Source of the DNA: Lachnospiraceae bacterium
Lineage (GTDB): Bacteria > Bacillota > Clostridia > Lachnospirales > Lachnospiraceae
NCBI GenBank assembly: GCA_014804185.1
Contig: JAAVAG010000135.1
Coordinates: forward strand, 1-22,882
DNA length: 22,882 nt
Direction of reading: 5' to 3'
Shown here: positions 1 to 8,669 of the stretch, piece after piece
Layout of the letters: every line of letters begins with the position of its first letter
How positions within the stretch are numbered: the first letter of the stretch is position 1
Notes under the pieces: model-generated
Seen by the model: the letters and a program-made list of their open reading frames with translations, nothing else
Told to the model about the DNA's origin: nothing
The model's database searches: none
Program-made: the position numbers and the translations under genes

Positions 1-1361
1 AGTGCAACAATATTAGGCGTATTTACATACATCAGCTGAAATTTATTATTATTATAATATTGTTTCATATTGTTGATCTGTTCATCCTGATCTTCACCGT
101 TAGACACCCCTGTCCAGGTATCTATGGATAATGGGAAATCAAGCGGCAGAGAGCCCTGCAGCATTAATGACCAACTCTCAATCGCATTTTTAAACCACAC
201 CTTAGTATTCTGCAGCCCAAATTTCCTCACATGAATATTTGTTTGTTGGGAATCATCATATACTGCCCATTTAACCATTTGTTTTCCAATATTGAAACTC
301 TCGTTTTGAATACTTTGATACTCAGCATACTGTGCTTCCGCCGCCGCAATCTGTCCATTATTTTCAATGACAAAATTAAAATATGCCTGTTGATTCTTCA
401 AATCCAATTCTTCCTCATCATAATTAGAGATGAGATTTAATAATATCGCATCAACTCTGCTGTTATAATTTGATACTGTCTGTTCCTCCAGTTCCACGTC
501 CATAGCTTCAATGACCGACAAAAGTTTCTGATATTTTGACACATTTGCACAAGACTGCTGAATTACTCCATAATTGGAACATGTCTGTGACAGGGCTGCA
601 TAGCTGCGCTGCCTGTCCGCAGGCATCAACTGAATATATTTTTCATAAGAATGGGTCAACTCGGCTGCAACCGTCTGGTCTGAGTTAAGTTCAGAAATCC
701 ACGCTCTGATTACATTGTTTACATCATTTTCCAATTCTTTATCCGTCCCAAACAGTCCGTTTAAATATGCCTGCAGCAGAATCGCGGTCTCATGCTGTAC
801 TTTAGTTGGATTGATTGTTTTCAGATACTCAAAGAACCACTTTTTTGCTACTGCATTTCTGCCAAACCTCAAATTAAACAGACAGAAGAACAGAGTAGTC
901 TTTACAGGATCCCTGCGCATGCACTCGGAAAGAGCATTCGCTGCAACCTCCTTATAATCATTAATCCATGCTGTAATAGACAATAATGCATATGACAGCC
1001 AGTACCTGGAACTGGTAATCCACAACTCCTCTGATATTTCCTGTATTGTGCTGTTTCTCACAAGGTTAATATCAAAATCCTTAACAACCCCCATCACTGT
1101 TTTTCTTATCGCATCATGGTCGCCAAACTGTTCTTTTAAAATTTGATCTATACGCAATATGTTCTCATGAGCCAGCTGTTTCTCCTCATTTTGAATCATA
1201 TCCTGTTTGAATTTGCTTATGCTGTCATAAATCTTATCTGTTGTTTTCCTGATGCTGTTCGTAGATGCATTTACAGAATTGATTTTCACATCTACTTTTG
1301 ATTTAAATGAGCCAATCGTTTCATTCAAATTATTGACCGCATAATAAGATGAACCCGCCAT
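1..1361 (-). CDS. Helical/coiled-coil protein, paralogue of the next gene upstream; 3' end outside the window
   Basis: The reading frame is open from an ATG at 1359-1361 to the left edge (about 453 residues), with the C-terminus missing. The start is MAGSSYYAV, behind a GGAGA-type ribosome site. The first 70 residues look like amphipathic helix or coiled coil, and the body is helical and TPR-like. It is clearly related to the protein at 1375-3129: YWLSYALLSI matches YWLAYAIMSV, NLRFGRNAVAKKWFFEYL matches NLRFTRVDAAKKWYLSYL, and LLQAYLNGLFGTDKE matches LLQAYLLGVFGVDKE. Near the left edge, the stretch ending KQYYNNNNKF aligns with the residues just before the membrane anchor of that paralogue, so an anchor may follow outside the window. 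It starts 13 bp after the upstream stop, as the fifth gene of the operon. Function unknown; no enzymatic motif seen. Confidence 0.85.
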   Translation of the reverse strand, partial: MAGSSYYAVNNLNETIGSFKSKVDVKINSVNASTNSIRKTTDKIYDSISKFKQDMIQNEEKQLAHENILRIDQILKEQFGDHDAIRKTVMGVVKDFDINLVRNSTIQEISEELWITSSRYWLSYALLSITAWINDYKEVAANALSECMRRDPVKTTLFFCLFNLRFGRNAVAKKWFFEYLKTINPTKVQHETAILLQAYLNGLFGTDKELENDVNNVIRAWISELNSDQTVAAELTHSYEKYIQLMPADRQRSYAALSQTCSNYGVIQQSCANVSKYQKLLSVIEAMDVELEEQTVSNYNSRVDAILLNLISNYDEEELDLKNQQAYFNFVIENNGQIAAAEAQYAEYQSIQNESFNIGKQMVKWAVYDDSQQTNIHVRKFGLQNTKVWFKNAIESWSLMLQGSLPLDFPLSIDTWTGVSNGEDQDEQINNMKQYYNNNKFQLMYVNTPNIVA

Positions 1362-1374
1362 TTTTTCTCCTCCG

Positions 1375-3129
1375 TTAAAATTCTATATTTTCAAATAGAT
1401 TTACAAGGGCCTCATTTTTGGCATCTTCCCGTTTATAGATATCACGCCACAGTCTAAGTTCATCCAAAGCTTTTTTTAAAACCTGAAATCCATGTTCTCG
1501 CTTTGTCCGCAATATACTCTGCATATCGGAGGTTCTTCTCCACAACAAAAATCCTCCGACAACACCAAGCAAAATACCAATCACAAGTGCAATCTTGTTA
1601 AAGAAAAATGCAGTGATTCCAAGAACAACAATGGCGGCTATGACCATGCCTGTAAATATCATGACATAGCTGTCTTTCATTATATCAAATACACGATTTT
1701 TATTATAGAATTTCTCTAATTCCGCTTTTGCCTCCGGATACGAATCTTCTGAACATTCTTTCTGCCATCCGTCTATAGCAATATTATACTTCTCTTTCTC
1801 CTCTCTGCGGTATTCATCTCCAAATGCAGAAAAACCTTTTGAAATCCATTTTTTCAGATATGAAACAGCAAATTTCTTTACTGTAATATTAACCTGCAGA
1901 GCATCTTCTTCAAATGCCCAGTCAAAAAGTAAATCATCCAGCGAAGTCGTTGTTACCTTATCGGGAAATTCCAAATTATAGAACTGCTGAGCCTGTCCCA
2001 AATCCCCTTTTGCCTTAATAATCATTTCATTGTATCTTCTATTTTTTATTACTTTAAGTTCCTCACGATCATAAGCGTTAATCAAATCATACAGAATATT
2101 TTCTATCCTCTGGAACATATCTGTCTCAATCTGACTGTCCCTTTCCAACACTCCTTGAAAATGAACCGCTAATATTTCATTTTTTTCCGCAGCAGATAAG
2201 AGCAGCTTAAGCTGTTCGTATTCCGTACAGTTCCTGCGAAGCGTCTCAAATTCGTTAGATGTAACGTGAATGTACTTATTTGAGAATGCAAGAGTTCTGT
2301 ACGCAACCTTATTGCCGTAGTCTGGATGCATACTTTCCATCTTCTGAAGCATACTCGTGAAGCATTCATTTACTAAACTGTTAAATTCTTTGTCCACCCC
2401 AAAAACACCGAGCAAGTACGCCTGAAGCAGATACTGCCACTCATTCCCGAGTTTTTCCGTATCTACCCGGTCCAGGTAGGACAAATACCATTTTTTTGCT
2501 GCATCTACCCGCGTAAACCGGAGATTTATCAGCAAATAAAAGAGCGAACTGCTAAAATAATCCATTGAAAGTGCCTTTGACATGGCCCGTTTGGCGGCTT
2601 CTTCTTCGTCACTCGCCCACAACATCACAGACATAATTGCATACGCTAACCAGTATTCGGTATTTTGCAAATATACCTTTTCCACCTTTTTTTTCATAAC
2701 TTCATCTGAACAGATATGCGCGTCTAATCCAATTATATATCCCAGAGAAATCCTTCTTAATTCATTAAAAAACTTGAACTTAGTGAAATATTCGTCGGTA
2801 TACTGCGTCACATTCTTGGATGCTGAACTTAAATTCTTAAACGTAAAATAAGAACTTGTCAGATCGTCTATCAAAGCAAACAATTCCGCGGTACTTACGT
2901 CCGCCTCAGACACCCGATTTTTTATGTATTCCATAGATGCATTTACTTCATCACCCATTTGTCCGGCATTCTGGGTAAGGACTTCAATGTTTTGTACCAA
3001 TGTATCAAGTTCATCCTGCAAATTCCGATTTTCTACAATTGCCCATTCAATCTTCCTCTGCAATTGAGCAATCTCCCTCAACAGCTGCTCGGCTTCGGCG
3101 GCTTCAGCCCTTGCTTCTTCTTCAGTCAT
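1375..3129 (-). CDS. Coiled-coil/helical-repeat protein with C-terminal two-helix membrane anchor
   Basis: This 584-residue protein belongs to no family I recognise. Residues 1-70 are acidic and heptad-like (EEEARAEAAEAEQLLREIAQ...), a probable coiled coil. The middle (about 130-420) is helical and TPR-like, for example the SDEEEAAKRAMSKALSMD segment. About residues 490-540 hold two hydrophobic helices (VMIFTGMVIAAIVVLGI and IALVIGILLGVVGGFLLW), followed by a short charged tail. I infer a cytosolic body held at the membrane by a C-terminal hairpin. The start is chosen from GGGAG 9 bp upstream of the ATG. It lies 43 bp after the zinc-ribbon gene and 13 bp before its paralogue, so it is probably co-transcribed with both. 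The role is inferred only from its SPFH neighbour: a scaffold or membrane-stress complex subunit. Confidence 0.85.
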   Translation of the reverse strand: MTEEEARAEAAEAEQLLREIAQLQRKIEWAIVENRNLQDELDTLVQNIEVLTQNAGQMGDEVNASMEYIKNRVSEADVSTAELFALIDDLTSSYFTFKNLSSASKNVTQYTDEYFTKFKFFNELRRISLGYIIGLDAHICSDEVMKKKVEKVYLQNTEYWLAYAIMSVMLWASDEEEAAKRAMSKALSMDYFSSSLFYLLINLRFTRVDAAKKWYLSYLDRVDTEKLGNEWQYLLQAYLLGVFGVDKEFNSLVNECFTSMLQKMESMHPDYGNKVAYRTLAFSNKYIHVTSNEFETLRRNCTEYEQLKLLLSAAEKNEILAVHFQGVLERDSQIETDMFQRIENILYDLINAYDREELKVIKNRRYNEMIIKAKGDLGQAQQFYNLEFPDKVTTTSLDDLLFDWAFEEDALQVNITVKKFAVSYLKKWISKGFSAFGDEYRREEKEKYNIAIDGWQKECSEDSYPEAKAELEKFYNKNRVFDIMKDSYVMIFTGMVIAAIVVLGITAFFFNKIALVIGILLGVVGGFLLWRRTSDMQSILRTKREHGFQVLKKALDELRLWRDIYKREDAKNEALVNLFENIEF

Positions 3130-3172
3130 TTAATATACTCCCTTTTTTATCCTAATGCGTTCAGGTAGAAAT

Positions 3173-5173
3173 CTAAAACAAAGAAAACATCCTGTTTTCC
3201 TCACATAATTGAAGCGTCAATGGCGATAACATATTTTTATTTTCACCGACATATTTTTTAAACTTAAGACGACCGCTGCTCAACAGTATTTCTGCATTCA
3301 GTTTTACTCCTTTCCCCATCATCTGCTGCAGCAGCTGCCTGGCAATATCGTACCCATCGCCTGCATTTAATATATAAGCCTGGGCAATATTACAATTAAC
3401 ACTTCCTCCGAGATGACTTATTACGATTCTCTGGCTTCCCAAATCACAGTTTAACGCACCTGCGAGCTTTTCACCATGTCTGACTTTATCTGTATCCCTG
3501 CATTCCAACACAAATTTGGCATAGGCCTGAAAACCTATCATATAGCCGTTTGCTGTCAGCACATTAAAAATATCCTCCGAAAAATCATCAGGCCTGCCTA
3601 TTGACAAGATGTATGTATCCAGCGTACCTGCTCTGACAACTGTTCCGTTTGCTATCATCTGTTTGATCCTCAGCAGCTTTACATCGCTGTTTTCATCTGA
3701 CGCAACATATTTTGCAAGAGTATCCGGATCAACCTTAAATCCCTGCTCTAATAAGTACTGTATGATCGTTTCCTTTTGTTCCATACTGTCTGACGAATTC
3801 AGAATATATTCAGACAACAGATTTCCCAAAAAGTTCTTATTGATCCCAGTAGCAAAAATCCGCTCAATAATCCTCTTTTTATTGCCCGCATCCAGATTTG
3901 TACGAATAACATAATTCCTTACTGTATCAGCCGATACAGGCACTCCTTCCGCAAGCAATACTTCCAAAATTTTCACTCGCTGTTCTGAATCATCATCATT
4001 ATCGTTTAAATAATAGTTACATATTTCATCAAGATCCTTACTGTCAATTTGGAAAGAAAGCATCTTATTCAGTAATTCCACTTTCTTATCAATTGAAAAG
4101 GAAGAAGTATACAAAAAAGAAATTACAAACTTGCCGTCCAGTAAGAAAAAAACTTTTTTATCAATCAGCGTGTCAAAAAATGCTGATTGAACATCATAAC
4201 TTTTGCTGACAGCCAGGCAAAACGCCAGAATCATCTCCGTCTCCTGATCGCTTATTTTCACACTGTAAATTGCATCAAACAATATTCTTGCATTCTGATA
4301 GCTGTCCACCTTCTCCCCTGCAGCCTTCACTATCATATCTGCGCTGCAATGGATATCCGTGCTATTCAATAACGTAACAACCTGTGCACGCGTCGCCGGT
4401 GAATCCGTTGTGTCTGCAAAGTAACTTTCAAAGTATCTTTTTCCTGCTTTTTCCGCTGCTGACACATCAAACAGTTTTACAATCAACTCTCTCTTTTCAT
4501 TTCTGTCCGGATATTTATCCAGCACTTCCTGCATTGCACTCACTCTGTCAACATGACTGATATTATTGACAATTTTATCCACAACATCATATTTCCCGTT
4601 TTTTATGGAAATTCGAAGCAAAGCCTTATTCGCATAAGCAGAAAATACTTCTTCCGGTCTTAGTTTTGCAGAAATATACTCAGATCTGCCCTGTTCGCCA
4701 ATGGTATCAAACACGACCATCAGATTTGCATACACATCTGCAGCAGTATCCCCAAAAGACTCGTATAAGTTAATCTCATCCTCAGCAATGTCGGGATACT
4801 CTTCCTGTAATCTTTTTGTGTATATTTTTACCTTGTCAAAGCTAATGCGTGCTTCATTTTGTGATTTTGCTAAAGAAATAACAGATAAATTGTAACTAAT
4901 ATGTGCCAATAAGGTTCCGATATGCTTATGATCTTTTCTTTCGCAGTCTTCAAGATTTCTTAGTGCGCTATCCATTTTTTGATTGGCAACATCCAACAAT
5001 GTCTGCCTTACAACATCGCCAATTCCCTCAATTCCATCCACGTGAATTTTATCAAAGGTTGCTTCTCTTTCTACAATTGTTCCACAGTACTTGCATATCC
5101 AGATTTTTCTGCTGGCGTCAAACTCCAATTTCCCGCCACACGCACATTTTCTGGCAATAAAATTCACCGCCAT
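3173..5173 (-). CDS. N-terminal zinc-ribbon protein with long helical-repeat body
   Basis: This protein has 666 residues. The N-terminus carries a zinc ribbon with C10, C12, C27 and C30 (CAC...CKYC). The rest lacks membrane segments. From about residue 380 it shows loosely repeated units of about 40-50 residues with the pattern I-x2-LL-x2-G-x3-ad-T-L-x2-Y-V (LLAEGVPVSADTVRNYV, LLEQGFKVDPDTLAKYV, MIANGTVVRAGTLDTYI), which suggests an ankyrin- or HEAT-like solenoid for protein binding. AGAGGTGA lies 7 bp before the ATG. The gene starts 13 bp after the membrane-protein gene. Bacillus YdjG, next to YdjI, also has N-terminal zinc ribbons but is much shorter and membrane-bound, so the resemblance is only of context. 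Function unknown; inferred adaptor of the SPFH assembly. Confidence 0.88.
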   Translation of the reverse strand: MAVNFIARKCACGGKLEFDASRKIWICKYCGTIVEREATFDKIHVDGIEGIGDVVRQTLLDVANQKMDSALRNLEDCERKDHKHIGTLLAHISYNLSVISLAKSQNEARISFDKVKIYTKRLQEEYPDIAEDEINLYESFGDTAADVYANLMVVFDTIGEQGRSEYISAKLRPEEVFSAYANKALLRISIKNGKYDVVDKIVNNISHVDRVSAMQEVLDKYPDRNEKRELIVKLFDVSAAEKAGKRYFESYFADTTDSPATRAQVVTLLNSTDIHCSADMIVKAAGEKVDSYQNARILFDAIYSVKISDQETEMILAFCLAVSKSYDVQSAFFDTLIDKKVFFLLDGKFVISFLYTSSFSIDKKVELLNKMLSFQIDSKDLDEICNYYLNDNDDDSEQRVKILEVLLAEGVPVSADTVRNYVIRTNLDAGNKKRIIERIFATGINKNFLGNLLSEYILNSSDSMEQKETIIQYLLEQGFKVDPDTLAKYVASDENSDVKLLRIKQMIANGTVVRAGTLDTYILSIGRPDDFSEDIFNVLTANGYMIGFQAYAKFVLECRDTDKVRHGEKLAGALNCDLGSQRIVISHLGGSVNCNIAQAYILNAGDGYDIARQLLQQMMGKGVKLNAEILLSSGRLKFKKYVGENKNMLSPLTLQLCEENRMFSLF

Positions 5174-5186
5174 TACAAGTCACCTC

Positions 5187-5882
5187 TTACTTTGATACCA
5201 TCAATTTTTTGTTTCTCTCTATAAATAAAAGCTCAATCTTCCCACAGATATCCTTAACCAGCGCCATATCGCCTGCATCAAATGCACTTCTCAGTTCTGT
5301 CATATACTGCATAATCATTTGTTCCTGAACGGCTACAATTGAATTGCTCATAGGATCCGAATACTTAATTGTCTCCGACAGTTTTTTCAGCGATGCAGTT
5401 ACATCCGGTGCCGTGCTCCTCTGCATAAGCATCTCCACATCAACATTCAGTCCTTTGATAAAACTTACATTTCCTTTTATTTTATCATTAACACTCTGTA
5501 CCGTATCACGCGCCATTATGGAGATAATGGCTATAATGATAAACGCACATAATAATAATGCCTGAATAGTTAACGCAAGCTTTGCATTCGCCATTGTTTT
5601 AAATATCATAAATACAAAACTGCAGAAAAACTCAGCGCACACAAAATAGACGGAAAATGATAATAAGGGGATTCCAAAGAATACCGCTTTCACACTTGTA
5701 TTTTTAAAGATTAAAAAAACACAAAGAATATGAAGCAGAAAAGCGGCAATCATAAATCCGTAACTAATCCAAAACACATCATTATAGTTTTTAAACACCA
5801 TAAAAACAATCAGATTATAAACTATAAAAATAACCAGATAAACCGCAGCCGACAGTAGTATATTTTTTTGTTTCCGTTCCAT
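5187..5882 (-). CDS. Four-helix membrane protein with cytosolic C-terminal domain
   Basis: This protein has about 231 residues. Four hydrophobic segments occupy the first 140 residues (around AAVYLVIFIVYNLIVFMVF, FMIAAFLLHILCVFLIF, LLSFSVYFVCAEFFC and LTIQALLLCAFIIIAII). A soluble helical tail of about 90 residues follows (SFIKGLNVDVEMLMQR to the end), probably cytosolic. Two ATGs compete: the one at 5891 abuts the AGGAG, whereas the one at 5882 has AGGAG at a spacing of 9, so I chose 5882. It sits 27 bp after the SPFH gene and 13 bp before the zinc-ribbon gene, in the position where Bacillus has small membrane partners (YdjG/YdjH) of the SPFH protein YdjI. I infer it is a membrane docking partner for the SPFH protein; no catalytic motif is visible. 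Confidence 0.85.
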   Translation of the reverse strand: MERKQKNILLSAAVYLVIFIVYNLIVFMVFKNYNDVFWISYGFMIAAFLLHILCVFLIFKNTSVKAVFFGIPLLSFSVYFVCAEFFCSFVFMIFKTMANAKLALTIQALLLCAFIIIAIISIMARDTVQSVNDKIKGNVSFIKGLNVDVEMLMQRSTAPDVTASLKKLSETIKYSDPMSNSIVAVQEQMIMQYMTELRSAFDAGDMALVKDICGKIELLFIERNKKLMVSK

Positions 5883-5909
5883 CTTTCCCATCTCCTATGA
5901 AATCAATAT

Positions 5910-7118
5910 TTAACAAGGTGTTCCGCATTTATGGCAAAAGGCAGCGTCCGGCATTAACTGAGTATGACAATTAGGACATTCCCTCGCCTGTCTGGTTCCG
6001 CACCTGGGGCAAAATACCATATCCGGCAGCAGGCTGTTGCCGCATTTTATACAGAAGCTTCCACCGGAATTGACTTCCTGCTGCACTGGCATAGCATTCT
6101 GCATATCATTACATTTTGGAGTTTCCCATCTGCCATTATTATCTGCGTAATTTGCCATAAATCCAGCTACATCAAACGGCTTTAAAGATCTGCTGTCTAC
6201 AGATGACGCTACATTCCGCAAATCTCTCGGCGGATTATCGGCAGGAATACGCTCCGGACTCAATGCGTTTCTTGCCATATCTGCAACACTTCCGCCGAAC
6301 GCGCCGCCCATCATAAATCCGCCCACTGCTCCCCCAATGTTTCCCATAGTTCCTTCATTTCCTGCATATGTCTGAGCAATATCCATCTGTCTTTCTTCCT
6401 GCCATGTATAGCCCTGAATAATACGTGAGGCTCTTGCCTCTTTCGCCCTTTTGACAGCTTCAAAGTCTTCATCCGGCACCGTTATGGACTCAATATTGAA
6501 TTGGAGAACACTGACTCCATATTCGCCAAAAATCGGCGTTAACTGTTCTTTTACAACCCCGGAAACTTCAAACAAATTCTCATTCATGTCAAAATAACTC
6601 ACCTTACCGACATTCATGATCTTTGAAATATAAGACTTTACATACTGCTTAATGATACCTCTGAATTTTGAAACCATTTCATCTGGCGCAAAGACATCTC
6701 TGAATCCAACCATTTTCAGCATGAATTTCCTGGAATCTTCAACCTGAAAGTTCAAATTTCCGCACATTCCCACATGCAAAAAAATGTCATAAACCGGATC
6801 ATTTAAAGTGATTTCCCCAGGGATTCCCCAGGTAATATCCATTTGATGAACCTTGTTAATAAAGAAGACCTTACAGGGAAACGATGTTTGTCCATTTGTA
6901 GGAATATTGATAATTCTTTTTACCAGTGGAATATTGGGAGTCTCTAATGTATGCCTGCCTGGTCCAAACAAATCACAGGCATTTCCGTTAACAACCAGTA
7001 AAGCCTCATGTGTTTCGTCTACAATCAGTTGGGATGTTGTATTAAAATCCTCTATAGGATTTTTCCATACTAATGAATCAAGAGGTCCCTCAAACTGTAA
7101 TACTTGTGAGATATTCAT
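5910..7118 (-). CDS. SPFH-domain protein with C-terminal tandem zinc ribbons (YdjI / virion-core-protein-like)
   Basis: This protein has about 402 residues. Residues 10-250 match the SPFH/band-7-like family annotated as virion core protein (COG4260, Bacillus YdjI), with landmarks LVVNGNACDLFGPGRHTLET and FGEYGVSVLQFNIESITVPD. A Gly/Met-rich segment (IGGAVGGFMMGGAFGGS) follows at about 258-285. A low-complexity linker leads to two C-terminal ribbons: CIKC/CPRC and CPNC/CHKC (355-402). There is no N-terminal membrane helix, so recruitment to membrane probably needs partners. In B. subtilis, YdjI works with PspA in envelope stress, as family knowledge. I start at ATG 7118 because AAAGGCGG precedes it at 9-10 bp and it begins MNISQVLQFEG; an upstream in-frame start at 7169 lacks this. 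It is first in the operon, after a 221 bp AT-rich gap. Confidence 0.9.
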   Translation of the reverse strand: MNISQVLQFEGPLDSLVWKNPIEDFNTTSQLIVDETHEALLVVNGNACDLFGPGRHTLETPNIPLVKRIINIPTNGQTSFPCKVFFINKVHQMDITWGIPGEITLNDPVYDIFLHVGMCGNLNFQVEDSRKFMLKMVGFRDVFAPDEMVSKFRGIIKQYVKSYISKIMNVGKVSYFDMNENLFEVSGVVKEQLTPIFGEYGVSVLQFNIESITVPDEDFEAVKRAKEARASRIIQGYTWQEERQMDIAQTYAGNEGTMGNIGGAVGGFMMGGAFGGSVADMARNALSPERIPADNPPRDLRNVASSVDSRSLKPFDVAGFMANYADNNGRWETPKCNDMQNAMPVQQEVNSGGSFCIKCGNSLLPDMVFCPRCGTRQARECPNCHTQLMPDAAFCHKCGTPC

Positions 7119-7339
7119 TGTTATAATCCGCCTTTCTGTAAAAGTCGCCAACAGGGTTATGAGCCCCACAGCGGCAGCTTTTCACTAATTATCATAAATA
7201 TTAACCTATATAAACACCGCTATTATTTATATTATATTACGAGATGACATGAATAGCCAGTTTTTTTTAATCAAATCCGACAAACTTTCGTCTATATTCG
7301 ACTCAATTATCAGAAAAATTCACCCAGGCTGCCGCGTCG
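7119..7339. other. AT-rich intergenic region between the kinase and the SPFH operon
   Basis: These 221 bp separate the stop codon of the histidine kinase gene from the start of the SPFH gene, both on the minus strand. The region is strongly AT-rich, with an A/T run near 7261-7268 and a TATAAT on the minus strand at 7231-7236. The hexamer 17 bp upstream of it (TGGCTA) is a poor -35, so the operon promoter is only tentative. I see no convincing rho-independent terminator for the kinase gene. The switch in base composition falls here. Confidence 0.4.
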
Positions 7340-8545
7340 CTAAGAAGAAATCATTCTGTCTCTGGGCAGCCGCACCACCGCGGTAAAGCAGCCTGCCCCG
7401 CGCTCCACAGCCAGTTCCCCGCCGCAGCCATGGGCAATACGCTGCGCGCTGCGCAGACCAAGCCCATGTCCCACCTGATTTTTCCGATCCTTTTTTATGT
7501 TTCCCGGCTGCCCGCCGTCGGCATTCCGAATCCGTATATAGCAATAGGTTTCCCGGTTTTCACATTCTATCGCAAGAAATCGCCCGCTTTCCGCCCTCCT
7601 GTTTGCCTCCAGCGCATTGTCCAGCAGATTTCCCAGCAGGCCGCAGATTTCGTCCGGACGCAGCCGCAGATCCGACAGATCGCAGAGGGACAGTTCCACT
7701 GCCGCGCCGTCTCTCTTTGCCCTGGCGGTCTTGTCCGCCAGCAGTGCGTCCACCACCGTGTTTCCGCTTTTTACGGGCAGCGCAAGACTCTCCGCATCCT
7801 CCCCGAAAATCCGCAGGTAATCCGCCATCTGCTCATACTTTTCCTCCTGCAGAAACAGACGCAGCAGACTGATATGGTTTCTCAGATCATGCCACAGTTC
7901 CCTTGTGCGCTGGTAATGATTTTCCACACTTTCCAGATAAATTTCCGCCTCATGTTTTCTCGCATCAGCCTCCTGACGTTCCCTTTTCAGACGCTGTTTT
8001 TTTCTGTGCAGATGCAGAGAGGCATAATAAGACAGCAGAATTGCCAGAAACAGCGACCGGATCAATACCGCTCCCATTCCTCCATCCCGGCCCTGCGTCC
8101 GCAATGTAAAATACCCGTTCATATCAAAGGCTGCCAGCAGAAGAAAAAACAGATTGATTCCCACAGTCAGCCCGTCCAGATAGTCCCAGCCGCTTTCCGC
8201 CCCGCTCTGCAGATCCCCCGCAGATCCTTGCGGACTCTCATCCGGTTCCTGCTCCCGCGCTGCCGCTGCCGCAAGCAGGGCCGCCGTCAGAATGCCCTTT
8301 GAGACAAACAGACCGATTCCCCAGACAATCCGGTCCCGCATCCGTTCCGGCCACAGCAGTTTCTGCAGAACGGCATTTCCCCCCGCCCCGTGTCCGATAA
8401 TCAGAAAAAAGAGACTGTCCAGATAAACTCCCACAGTCAAAAAACCCGTTCCCATACCCCATGCCTTTGCCGCGCCGCGCTGTCTCTGCATGTGCGCCGC
8501 GTACAGCGACATCAGAACCGTTATGATCAAGCCGATAATCTGCAT
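7340..8545 (-). CDS. Sensor histidine kinase, GHKL/AgrC-like type
   Basis: This is a membrane sensor kinase of about 401 residues that probably phosphorylates the LytTR regulator at 12827-13525. About five hydrophobic helices come first, then a charged coiled linker (RKKQRLKRERQEADARKHEA). The phospho-acceptor box is ELWHDLRNHISLL, the ATPase N-box LLGNLLDNALEAN and the G-box HGLGL, so the catalytic core looks intact. The start is uncertain. Reading from GTG 8611 is unlikely because the predicted transcript starts near 8613. ATG 8581 has no clear ribosome site. ATG 8545 has AAAGG 6-7 bp upstream and leads straight into the first membrane helix, so I chose it. The gene diverges from the sugar operon, and kinase and regulator are about 4.3 kb apart. 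The signal is unknown; a carbohydrate or peptide is plausible. Confidence 0.9.
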   Translation of the reverse strand: MQIIGLIITVLMSLYAAHMQRQRGAAKAWGMGTGFLTVGVYLDSLFFLIIGHGAGGNAVLQKLLWPERMRDRIVWGIGLFVSKGILTAALLAAAAAREQEPDESPQGSAGDLQSGAESGWDYLDGLTVGINLFFLLLAAFDMNGYFTLRTQGRDGGMGAVLIRSLFLAILLSYYASLHLHRKKQRLKRERQEADARKHEAEIYLESVENHYQRTRELWHDLRNHISLLRLFLQEEKYEQMADYLRIFGEDAESLALPVKSGNTVVDALLADKTARAKRDGAAVELSLCDLSDLRLRPDEICGLLGNLLDNALEANRRAESGRFLAIECENRETYCYIRIRNADGGQPGNIKKDRKNQVGHGLGLRSAQRIAHGCGGELAVERGAGCFTAVVRLPRDRMISS

Positions 8546-8619
8546 TTTATGCCTTTCCGCCCGCCCCGGCAGGCTTTCCATTTTAATTCTTTTCGTATTA
8601 CCCGGATTCACTCGCTATT

Positions 8620-8648
8620 ATCATAATCTATATATCTTTCCCGTGCAA
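8620..8648 (-). promoter_or_regulatory. Predicted sigma-A promoter of the histidine kinase gene
   Basis: On the minus strand, TTGCAC (8643-8648) and TATGAT (8620-8625) are separated by exactly 17 bp. The -10 box is strong and the -35 weak. Transcription would start near 8613, which excludes the GTG at 8611 as a normal start codon. Confidence 0.55.
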
Positions 8649-8669
8649 TCCGGAAATCTTCCATAGTTC

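Noticed and set aside
7430..8302. 290-codon plus-strand frame across the histidine kinase gene
   Set aside because: It is antisense to conserved kinase motifs, has low-complexity composition, and no start signal.
8546..8611. Longer histidine kinase starting at GTG 8611
   Set aside because: The predicted promoter would start transcription about 2 nt before that codon, and there is no ribosome site.
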